DNA from: Candidatus Microthrix subdominans
Lineage (GTDB): Bacteria; Actinomycetota; Acidimicrobiia; Acidimicrobiales; Microtrichaceae
Length of the DNA: 64,000 bases
Direction: 5' to 3'
Assembly (NCBI GenBank): GCA_016719385.1
Contig: JADJZA010000006.1
Span: 1-64,000 of the forward strand
Position numbers and translations under genes: made by a program. Positions 52,559-59,024 of the stretch are shown here, piece after piece. Below the pieces are notes generated by a model that was not told the DNA's origin, ran no database searches, and saw only the letters and a program-made list of their open reading frames with translations. How positions within the stretch are numbered: position 1 is the stretch's first letter; each line of letters opens with the position of its first letter.

Positions 52559-53269
52559 ATGAACCTCTTGATCTGCTCACCTTCCACCTTCTCGACCATC
52601 TTCGAGCGGCTCTGTGAGGACCACGAGTGGGCCTGCACGTTGGTCGAAGCCTTCGAGGACGGCCTGCTGAGCGATCACCAGCTTCCCGATGGCACGCTGG
52701 TGATCAACCCGCAGGAGGACTGGCCCCTGCACCGCATCCTCACCAGCATTCGCAAGGTGGCCCCCACCTCGCTGATAGCCGGCGCCTATCTGGATGCCTC
52801 CGACGACTCGGTCCTCTCCGAAGACCAGATCGAGAAATGGGTCGCCCGGACCGTGGCCGGCCGAGGTCTGGCCCCGGAATCCTGGGCCGATGACTTTGAG
52901 ACGCTTCGCCTGGACGATGGCGGATCACCGGCCGAGGTTCGTCAGTGGGTGGTTGAACGCCTGGACGATTGGGGCCTGGATGACCTCACGATGGACGCCG
53001 CTTTGGTCGCCTCGGAGCTGACGACCAACGCCCTCACCTCGCGCAACGATTGGCAGGCGAATGATCCGATCGACGTCGAGTTGGCTCGCCTCGACCAAAC
53101 CGCGCTGCTCTCGGTGATCGACACGACGCCCGACCTGCCCACCCCGCTCCCGCTGGCCGACGCCCGCATCTCCGGCCGCGGGCTGCACATCGTGTCCGAG
53201 TTGGCTCAGTGGTGGGGGGTTACCTCCTGGGATGCGTCCAAGGTTGTGTGGGCCGAGCTGGCCGCCTGA
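52559..53269 (+). CDS. Two-domain regulator: unknown N-terminus + HATPase
   Basis: 236 aa, 8 bp after the sigma gene. The N-terminal 110 residues (MNLLICSPSTFSTIFERLCE; PQEDWPLHRILTSIRKVAPT) look like a compact alpha/beta domain that I cannot name. The C-terminal part is a GHKL ATPase: MDAALVASELTTNALTSRND (N box), SVIDTTPDLPTP (G1 position, degenerate) and ISGRGLHIVSELAQWWGVT (G2). Such proteins bind sigma or anti-sigma factors. It is probably a second regulator of the same sigma factor, with the N-terminus as sensor. Confidence 0.75.
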   Translation: MNLLICSPSTFSTIFERLCEDHEWACTLVEAFEDGLLSDHQLPDGTLVINPQEDWPLHRILTSIRKVAPTSLIAGAYLDASDDSVLSEDQIEKWVARTVAGRGLAPESWADDFETLRLDDGGSPAEVRQWVVERLDDWGLDDLTMDAALVASELTTNALTSRNDWQANDPIDVELARLDQTALLSVIDTTPDLPTPLPLADARISGRGLHIVSELAQWWGVTSWDASKVVWAELAA

Positions 53270-53357
53270 CCCGTGCGGGTCGGACTTTTCCGGTTAGGGC
53301 AGCCCGCCGCCGGGTAACCCCTACCCGAACGCTTCCCTATCGACCCGGAGGTCACCA

Positions 53358-53564
53358 ATGAGCGAACACGGCGAAGTATCTGATTCCACCACCGAAGCGG
53401 ACGAGGTTGATGCCCGGACGACCGGCGCCGCCGACCGGGCCGCCACCCCCGAGGAAGCCCAGATGGCCGACCAGCACGGCGACGCTCTGACCGACTCGGT
53501 GCGCGAGCACGAGGAAGAGATGATGGAGACCGGCGCCAACGTGAAGGGCGAGGGCGAAGTCTGA
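53358..53564 (+). CDS. Small acidic hydrophilic protein (68 aa)
   Basis: ATG 53358 with GGAGG 7 nt upstream. The sequence is almost free of hydrophobic residues and rich in Glu, Asp, Ala and Thr (SEHGEVSDSTTEADEVDART; DSVREHEEEMMETGANVKGE), so it is probably intrinsically disordered. It lies behind the sigma cassette and could be stress-induced. I do not recognise a family. Confidence 0.7.
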   Translation: MSEHGEVSDSTTEADEVDARTTGAADRAATPEEAQMADQHGDALTDSVREHEEEMMETGANVKGEGEV

Positions 53565-53648
53565 GATCCCGCCCTCACGCCGGCACCACGCTAGTGAGCG
53601 CCGGGTCTGCGTCGGGCCGGGTGGCTCCGCTACGCTGGCTCCCACCTT

Positions 53649-53737
53649 GGAGAGGTGCCAGAGCCAGGTCGATCGGGCCTCCCTGCTAAGGAGGTGAAGG
53701 GGCAACCCTTCCGTGGGTTCAAATCCCACCCTCTCCG
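53649..53737 (+). tRNA. tRNA-Ser (GCU)
   Basis: GGAGAGG acceptor paired with CCTCTCC, anticodon loop CTGCTAA (GCT), long variable arm (AAGGGGCAACCCTT), T-loop GTTCAAATC. CCA is not encoded. Confidence 0.95.
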
Positions 53738-53761
53738 CACGACGATGTCGTAGGACATCAC

Positions 53762-53791
53762 GAGCCTCCGAACCGACTGGTTCGGGGGCTC
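53762..53791 (+). terminator. Terminator hairpin after tRNA-Ser(GCU)
   Basis: 13-bp stem GAGCCTCCGAACC / GGTTCGGGGGCTC (one T-G) with loop GACT, 24 bp past the tRNA, followed by a T-containing stretch. Confidence 0.75.
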
Positions 53792-53893
53792 TGCCGTTGT
53801 CTCGCTATCGGCAAGGTGGGTGGATATTTCCGCTGTTGAGTGGATAAACTCGGGATCGTTGTCACCGATCCGCGAAGCCAGCTTGAGGAGACC

Positions 53894-54367
53894 ATGAGCG
53901 CCAGCGCACACGACCACCGGGAGCGCGACCTGGACTCCCCCGAGGAGATCGCCGAGATGGTTCGGCGGTTCTACCAGGACGTCGCCCAAGACGACCTGCT
54001 CGGCCCGATGTTCAACGACGTGGCCCAAGTCGACTGGGCCGAGCATCTCCCGAAGCTGGCCGCCTTCTGGTGTCGCGCGCTGCTCGGCCTGCCCGGCTAC
54101 CAGGGCAACCCGTTTCGGGCCCACACGCTGGTGCACGCCCAGGAACCGTTCACCCCCGCCCACTTTCAACGATGGTTGGAGCTGTTTACCGACACGATCG
54201 AGCTCGGCTGGAGCGGCCCCAACTGCAATCGGGCGCTCACCCTTGCCCACAACGTCGCCCGGGTGCACAGCAACCAACTGCTCGGCACCTCGGTCGAGAC
54301 ATCGACCGCCCCCGACGAGGTGGTGTCCGCCACCATCGGACGCCGTGCCGGCGCCGTGGCGCCATGA
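53894..54367 (+). CDS. Truncated haemoglobin 1 (group III-like)
   Basis: 157 aa from ATG 53894 with GGAGACC just upstream; a longer frame lacks a ribosome binding site. Globin core: EIAEMVRRFYQDVAQDDLLG, PMFNDVAQVDWAEHLPKLAA, FWCRALLGLPGYQGNPFRAH, then the FTPAHFQRWLELFTDTI segment near the proximal His. The DW-H and FW patterns fit the group III class. Such proteins bind O2 or NO, and several detoxify NO. The stop overlaps the start of a second haemoglobin (ATGA). Confidence 0.88.
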   Translation: MSASAHDHRERDLDSPEEIAEMVRRFYQDVAQDDLLGPMFNDVAQVDWAEHLPKLAAFWCRALLGLPGYQGNPFRAHTLVHAQEPFTPAHFQRWLELFTDTIELGWSGPNCNRALTLAHNVARVHSNQLLGTSVETSTAPDEVVSATIGRRAGAVAP

Positions 54368-54837
54368 GGGGTGACGCCACCACCGACGTGGAGGAACAGG
54401 CGCCCGCCGGCCCCTCCGTCGACCTGACCACCCGCCCGCAGGTGCACGACCTGGTCGTCGACTTCTACCGCGAGATCGTCTTCGACGAGCTGCTCGAGCC
54501 GATGTTCGGTGAGGTCGCCGAGGTCGACTGGGCCAGCCACATCCCGCGCCTGATCGACTACTGGTGCCGCATTCTCTTCGGCACCAAGGAGTACGTCGGA
54601 CAGGTCATGGGGGTTCATCGACACCTGCACTCCCTCGAAGCCGTGCGTCCCGAGCACTGCGACCGCTGGTTCACGATGTGGAGCGCAGCGGTCGACCGCC
54701 ATGGTGCCGGGCCGACCGCCGATCACGCCAAGGGCCATGCGGCCACGTTGATGGCAGGGATGGCCAAGCACATCTTCGGCTACGAATGGACCCCGCCGGT
54801 GCCCACCGACACCGAAGCCGTCAACGGGTCGAACTGA
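54364..54837 (+). CDS. Truncated haemoglobin 2 (group III-like)
   Basis: 157 aa, coupled to the previous gene. DLVVDFYREIVFDELLEPMF, EVAEVDWASHIPRLIDYWCR, ILFGTKEYVGQVMGVHRHLH, PEHCDRWFTMWSAAVDRHGA. It is clearly paralogous to haemoglobin 1 but diverged: the H-x-R-W segment has Cys after His and there is a HRHLH motif. The two may form a heterodimer or act on different ligands. Convergent with the regulator gene, 16 bp away. Confidence 0.88.
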   Translation: MRGDATTDVEEQAPAGPSVDLTTRPQVHDLVVDFYREIVFDELLEPMFGEVAEVDWASHIPRLIDYWCRILFGTKEYVGQVMGVHRHLHSLEAVRPEHCDRWFTMWSAAVDRHGAGPTADHAKGHAATLMAGMAKHIFGYEWTPPVPTDTEAVNGSN

Positions 54838-54853
54838 CCCGAACCGCGCAGGC

Positions 54854-55508
54854 TCAGTCCGGGTTGACCACCCGGCAGCGCAGCACGCAATGGGCGGTGC
54901 GGGGGTCGCGGGGGGAGAGCGACTCCACCTCGATACCCCCGATCACCTCGGCTGCGCCCTCCGCCAGCCCCAGGTGTACGCCGCACACCGTGTCCGGGGC
55001 GACCAGCACCGCCGAGGCGAAGGGGCACTCCCCCAGCACGATCTCGACGACCTCGCCGTCGTTGCGCACCGACGGGTCGAAAGCCCTGCCGGGACATCTG
55101 GGCCACCATCTCCTCGATCGGCGACGACGACGCACCGGCCGCCCGGTAGCCCTCGCGACCGACCCGTCGGCCAAGCTCCACCGGGGTTTCCTTCGACGTG
55201 ATCGCTTCGGCCAGCCACATCGACAGACGCTCGTACGGGCCGGTGACCCCCCAACGGCTCTCGGCTCCCGGCGCCACCGTGTACTGCAGGCGAGGACGAC
55301 CGCGGCCACTGGGGGCGGCCACCGTTTCCTCGACCAGGTCGGCAGCCACCAGTTTGGCCAGGTGCTGGCGAATGGCGTTGTGGTTCAGCCCAAACTCGGC
55401 GGTGAGGTGCGCCACATCCAACGGCGCGTCACCATCGACGATGGCGCGAAACACCTTGTGCCGGGTGGGATCACCCAACGCTCTCGCTTGCACCTGAAGG
55501 TTCGCCAT
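54854..55508 (-). CDS. ArsR/SufR-like regulator (COG2345 type), one frameshift
   Basis: Winged helix N-terminus: MANLQVQARALGDPTRHKVF, HLTAEFGLNHNAIRQHLAKL, SGRGRPRLQYTVAPGAESRW. Near 55083 a TTT run (TT expected) breaks the frame; joined, it continues FDPSVRNDGEVVEIVLGECP-FA, VCGVHLGLAEGAAEV and AHCVLRCRVV to the stop at 54854. The spaced cysteines (GECPFA, DTVCGVH, AHCVLRC) match COG2345/SufR proteins that hold an Fe-S cluster and sense iron or NO. About 217 aa. Divergent from the YwiC-RIC operon and convergent with the globins, which suggests it controls them. Confidence 0.82.
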
Positions 55509-55590
55509 GGAATCGCAGTGAGCTCAGCGGCCCGAGCGGGCCGGGCACCAACCGACCGCCGGTCTTGTCATGTGTTCACTCTAGCAAACG

Positions 55591-55689
55591 CTGGAGATAT
55601 TACGACTCCGGCCGTCGGGCCGCGGCCGAAACTCGACCAGGAGGGGGCGCGGCTCGACATAGATTACTTCTCATGTAGGCTAGAGATAT
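55591..55689 (+). promoter_or_regulatory. Repeated CTRGAGATAT boxes between regulator and YwiC-RIC operon
   Basis: CTGGAGATAT (55591-55600) and CTAGAGATAT (55680-55689) lie 89 bp apart in an AT-richer stretch of the divergent promoter region; CATGT precedes each at a short distance. They could be operator sites for the Cys-rich regulator, but this is a pattern only. Confidence 0.3.
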
Positions 55690-55837
55690 GCCCCAGGATC
55701 TGGATCCGATCTCCCCGTCGGCCGACCACAACCGACCCGAGCCCGATCGGCCGAGCCACCCGATGGGTGCGTCGCTCCTCGTCGTCGGTGGCGTCACGTT
55801 GCTGATCATCCTCCTCGCCGTCATGAGTTCGTTCTGA
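55688..55837 (+). CDS. Small single-pass membrane protein (49 aa)
   Basis: Too short for most gene callers. From ATG 55688: MPQDLDPISPSADHNRPEPD, then SHPMGASLLVVGGVTLLIIL and LAVMSSF. A hydrophilic Pro/Asp-rich N-terminus and one C-terminal membrane helix. Its stop overlaps the start of the YwiC-like gene (TGATG), a strong sign that it is real and translated with it. I do not recognise a family; it may be an accessory subunit of the YwiC-like protein. Confidence 0.65.
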   Translation: MPQDLDPISPSADHNRPEPDRPSHPMGASLLVVGGVTLLIILLAVMSSF

Positions 55838-56715
55838 TGACCAACATCGACCAACGCCCACCCTCCTCCGGCGCCGAGCCGTTGGCCTCGTCCGGCGCCG
55901 CGGCACCCCCGCCTGCGGCAGCGCCCCGGGCCAAGCAACGTTCGCCGCTGCGTACGGTGGCCCTGCCCAGCGAACACGGTGGCTGGGGACTCACCCTCGA
56001 ACCGGTGCTGTTGGGGCTGCTGGTCGCCCACAGCGTCTCGGCCTTGTGCATCGGCCTGGCCGCCGTACTGGCGTTTCTCGCCCGCACCCCGCTGAAGCTG
56101 GCGGTCGTCGACGCACGACGGGGACGCACCTTGGAGCGCACCCGGATGGCTCGCAAGGTGGCCGCTGCGGAGCTCGCCGTGCTGGCCGTGCTGGTCGTCA
56201 TCGCCTTCCTCACCGCCACCCCGGGCTTCTGGTGGCCGATCTTCGGCATCGCCCCGTTGCTGCTCGTCGAGTTGTCCTACGACATCCGCTCACGCAGCCG
56301 TCGGCTGATCCCCGAGCTCGCCGGAGCGGTCGGCATCGCCGGCGTGGCCGCCATGATGGCGTTGGCCGGCGGCCTCGACACCGCGGTGGCGCTCGGGCTG
56401 TGGGCGGTGCTGGCCGGGCGGGCGATCGCCGCCATCCCGACGATCCGCTCCCAGGTCCTCAAGCTGCACGGCCGACCGACCAAGGCGGTCCTGCCGGTCG
56501 CCGCCGACCTGGTGGCGCTCGCCCTGGTCGCAGCGACCGCCATCGCCGAGCCGGCGCTGATCGCAGGTGCGGTCGCGGTGGCCGTCGCCATCGTTGCCCA
56601 GCGGGCCCTGATCGCGTGGGCTCCCACCGAACGCGCCGTCGTGCTCGGCATCCGCCAGACGGTGATGGGACTTGCCGTGGTGATCGCCACCGCCATCGGC
56701 GTGGCCCTCGCCTGA
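55837..56715 (+). CDS. YwiC-like integral membrane protein
   Basis: 292 aa. A Pro/Ala-rich cytoplasmic N-terminus (1-45), then ALPSEHGGWGLTLEPVLLGL, the diagnostic P-S-E-H-G-x-W motif of YwiC-like proteins, and about eight membrane helices with DARRGRTLERTRMARKVAAA and ELSYDIRSRSRRLIPELAGA. Relatives sit near nitrate respiration and NO-related genes. The exact activity is not established. It resembles UbiA-type folds only loosely. Confidence 0.85.
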   Translation: MTNIDQRPPSSGAEPLASSGAAAPPPAAAPRAKQRSPLRTVALPSEHGGWGLTLEPVLLGLLVAHSVSALCIGLAAVLAFLARTPLKLAVVDARRGRTLERTRMARKVAAAELAVLAVLVVIAFLTATPGFWWPIFGIAPLLLVELSYDIRSRSRRLIPELAGAVGIAGVAAMMALAGGLDTAVALGLWAVLAGRAIAAIPTIRSQVLKLHGRPTKAVLPVAADLVALALVAATAIAEPALIAGAVAVAVAIVAQRALIAWAPTERAVVLGIRQTVMGLAVVIATAIGVALA

Positions 56716-56761
56716 GCCACATTCGTTCTCGACCCAATCAACCATTCCACGAGGAGCAGCA

Positions 56762-57484
56762 ATGAGCGATACGACCGTCACGCAACTCGACGATCTGCCC
56801 ACCGATCCACCGCTCGGCGCCCTGGTCACCGCCAACCCCGGTGTGGCCCGTGTGCTGGAACAGTTTGGGCTGGACTACTGCTGCGGCGGCCAAACCCGTC
56901 TGACCGTCGCCTGCATGGAGGCCGGCCTGGACCCCGATGAGGTCCGCAACGCATTGGCCAACGTCGCCATCGACGACGAGGTCGCCTGGGCCGATCTGGA
57001 GCCGGTTGAGCTCATCGACCACGTGCTCGCCGTGCACCACGCCTACCTGCGCGACGAGCTGCCCGCCCTCGATCAGCTGGCCAACAAGGTGGCGTCGGTC
57101 CACGGAGAACGGCATCCCGAGCTGATCGACCTGGCGGCGACGGTGGCCGAGCTGCGGGCCGATCTCTTACCCCACATGGCGCGCGAGGAACTGGCGCTCT
57201 TTCCGATGATCCGTCAGCTGGTCGCTGCGGACGGCGAGACGAGTCAAGGCCCGACGGCAGCCGACCTTGATCGAGGGCCGATTGCCAGCATGCGCATCGA
57301 GCACGACCAGACCGGGCGGCTGCTCGAGCGTCTCCGCTCGCTGAGCTCCGACTTCGACGTGCCCGCCGACGGCTGCGCCAGCTACACCAGCCTGTACCAA
57401 CGCCTGGCGGCGCTCGAGGCCGATACGCACCTCCACGTGCATAAAGAGAACAACGTGCTCTTCGAGGCGGTCGCCGGCCTGTAG
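56762..57484 (+). CDS. Di-iron Fe-S cluster repair protein (RIC/ScdA/YtfE family)
   Basis: 240 aa. Preceded by AGGAGCAGC at the start. DUF542 N-terminal domain: LGALVTANPGVARVLEQFGL then DYCCGGQTRL with the paired Cys. Hemerythrin-like domain: HVLAVHHAYLRDELPALDQL, HPELIDLAATVAELRADLLP, HMAREELALFPMIRQLV, MRIEHDQTGRLLERLRS, HLHVHKENNVLFEAVAGL; its His and Glu residues hold a non-haem di-iron centre. The family repairs Fe-S clusters damaged by NO or oxidants. Its presence with globins and an Fe-S-type regulator defines the cluster's role. Confidence 0.93.
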   Translation: MSDTTVTQLDDLPTDPPLGALVTANPGVARVLEQFGLDYCCGGQTRLTVACMEAGLDPDEVRNALANVAIDDEVAWADLEPVELIDHVLAVHHAYLRDELPALDQLANKVASVHGERHPELIDLAATVAELRADLLPHMAREELALFPMIRQLVAADGETSQGPTAADLDRGPIASMRIEHDQTGRLLERLRSLSSDFDVPADGCASYTSLYQRLAALEADTHLHVHKENNVLFEAVAGL

Positions 57485-57588
57485 GGCGAGCCAAGGCCGG
57501 CCCGTCGTAGCGAACACCGGCGGCCTCCGTTTCCACCACGAAGGGGCCAGCGCGGGACGACCCAGCACAGCAAGACCTCGGGCACGAA

Positions 57589-57629
57589 GAGGGCCCCGGG
57601 CCGATCCGCAGACCGGGCCCGGGGCCCTC
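57589..57629 (+). terminator. Terminator after RIC
   Basis: A perfect 14-bp inverted repeat (GAGGGCCCCGGGCC / GGCCCGGGGCCCTC) with a 13-base loop, 105 bp after the RIC stop. Confidence 0.75.
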
Positions 57630-57742
57630 AACACCGGTATCCGCCAAGCGACCTGGCGTCGGCCGTAGCCTGACGTCCAAGCGCTCATTCATCGCCCGTC
57701 GTGCCCGAGGGTGCGGCGGGCGATGCCGTTGTAGAGGCCTCT

Positions 57743-58055
57743 GGCCCGAAGGCCGTCCTCCCCTTGTGTGAACCGTTCGCCCGAAGCGGCCGGTCCATCC
57801 GCACCGGTCCGGGGATCGATGCGGGTGGCGAATGCCGGTGTCCTCCACGGACACTGGGACTCTGAGCCCCGGTGCCACCTCGGGCCGAAGCCCTCGGTGG
57901 TGCCCAACCGAGCTGGCGCCCGCTTGGGTCGGTCGGACCGAAGTCCTCCCGAGTCGCCAGCGTGACCTTCCGGTGTCCGATCGGCCGAAGCCGCTCGAAA
58001 CCACCCTCGACGCCGAAGCGCCTCCGGTGTTGTCCGTCGGGAACGCTGGCGTTCC
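57743..58055 (-). ncRNA. Candidate structured RNA: chain of C(UUCG)G hairpins
   Basis: Between RIC and tadA there is about 790 bp with no convincing protein gene. On the minus strand, six hairpins close on the very stable C(UUCG)G tetraloop: plus-strand loop positions 57747, 57782 (with a bulge), 57886, 57939, 57986 and 58014. Stems differ in sequence but keep pairing (GGCC/GGCC, GGGC/GCCC, GGAC/GTCC, CGGC/GCCG, CGC/GCG). Larger stems enclose three of them: 57871-57904, 57913-57960 and 57972-58005. Two more hairpins fill the gaps (57835-57857, 9 bp; 58040-58055, 6 bp). Different stem sequences with the same loop point to selected RNA structure. A TTGACC box (58098-58093) could be a -35 element. 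I do not recognise a known RNA class. Confidence 0.55.
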
Positions 58056-58103
58056 GTGTGGAGAAGGCACTGTGCACCCCCACGCCTTCCGGGTCAACCG
58101 TTT

Positions 58104-58193
58104 TGTGGACAATCCCCAGGTTGTCCCCAGGGTTTGTGGATTGTCCCCCGCACCCAGCCGGTTCTCCACCGCTCGGTGCACACTTCATCCACA
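58104..58193. promoter_or_regulatory. Cluster of DnaA-box-like sequences
   Basis: TGTGGACAA at 58104-58112 (reverse of TTGTCCACA, the preferred Streptomyces DnaA box), TTGTCCCCA at 58121, TGTGGATTG at 58135, TTGTCCCCC at 58141, TTCTCCACC at 58162 and TCATCCACA at 58185-58193. GGACAATCC (58107) and GGATTGTCC (58138) also form a 9-bp inverted repeat. No dnaA or dnaN is near, so it need not be oriC. Confidence 0.4.
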
Positions 58194-58277
58194 GGGCGCC
58201 AGCCGCAGCATCCCGCCCACATCCCAACTCGATCGCCGAGCGTTCACCGCGCCCGGTCCCACTCCTACACTGAGTGG

Positions 58278-58775
58278 GTGAGCATCCCCGGATCGGCGGT
58301 CTTCCCCGCCGGCGACCCGCCCTCAAGCCCCGAGGCCGCGTGGATGGCCACCGCCATCGACGAGGCTCGTTCGGCCCTGGAGCACGGCGACGTGCCGGTA
58401 GGTGCGGTCGTCGTCGTCGACGGCGTCATCGTCGCCGCCCGACACAACGAGCGGGAGCTCACGGGCGACCCCACCGCCCATGCCGAGATCCTGGCCCTCC
58501 GCGACGCAGCTGCGGCCGGGCAGAATTGGCGACTCGACGACGCCACGCTGGTCGTCACCCTCGAACCGTGTCCGATGTGCGCCGGCGCGGCCTTGGCCGC
58601 TCGGGTGGGCCGTGTGGTGTTCGCCACGCCCGACCTCAGCGGCGGCGCTCTCGGCTCCACGTACCACCTCGGCTCCGATCCCCGCCTCGGCTACGAGTTT
58701 CCCGTCGAATCGGGCCCGGGGGCCGAAGAGGCCGCCGCCCTGCTCCGGACGTTCTTCGGCGACCGCCGCCGCTGA
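58278..58775 (+). CDS. tadA: tRNA-specific adenosine deaminase
   Basis: 165 aa from GTG 58278; an internal ATG at 58344 (MATAIDEARS) is an alternative. Zinc-dependent deaminase motifs: DPTAHAEILALRDAA (H-A-E, catalytic Glu) and LEPCPMCAGAALAARVGRVV (P-C-x-x-C). It converts A34 to inosine in tRNA-Arg(ACG) and is normally essential. It precedes tRNA-Ser(CGA), a frequent neighbour in actinobacteria. Confidence 0.92.
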   Translation: MSIPGSAVFPAGDPPSSPEAAWMATAIDEARSALEHGDVPVGAVVVVDGVIVAARHNERELTGDPTAHAEILALRDAAAAGQNWRLDDATLVVTLEPCPMCAGAALAARVGRVVFATPDLSGGALGSTYHLGSDPRLGYEFPVESGPGAEEAAALLRTFFGDRRR

Positions 58776-58840
58776 CCCCGGCAGGCGTCAGCGGACAACC
58801 GGCTAGGAACACACCCGGCCGCCCGGCTAATGTCCTCAGC

Positions 58841-58930
58841 GGAGAGTTGCCAGAGCGGACGAATGGGACGGTCTCGAAAACCGTTGAGCACGCAAGTGTT
58901 CCAAGGGTTCAAATCCCTTACTCTCCGCCA
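58841..58930 (+). tRNA. tRNA-Ser (CGA)
   Basis: GGAGAGT acceptor paired with ACTCTCC, anticodon loop CTCGAAA (CGA), long variable arm, T-loop GTTCAAATC, and an encoded CCA end. Confidence 0.95.
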
Positions 58931-58944
58931 TTCGTTTCCCTCAA

Positions 58945-58970
58945 GCCCACCGGAAGCCGCTCCGGTGGGC
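58945..58970 (+). terminator. Terminator after tRNA-Ser(CGA)
   Basis: A perfect 10-bp stem GCCCACCGGA / TCCGGTGGGC with 6-base loop, 14 bp after the tRNA. It would also serve the convergent WS/DGAT gene. Confidence 0.7.
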
Positions 58971-59024
58971 TCGCCGGGCGTCGGGCTGGCCGGCCCGTTG
59001 AATGCTCCACTGGCACCCGGCCGA

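Noticed and set aside
58104..58193. Calling this region oriC
   Set aside because: Box-like sequences are suggestive, but dnaA, dnaN, rpmH and gidB are all absent and no AT-rich unwinding element is visible.
57685..58326. 213-aa and 389-aa minus-strand frames between RIC and tadA
   Set aside because: Composition is Arg/Pro/Gly-biased with no domain. The same stretch folds into serial hairpins, so non-coding structure explains it better.
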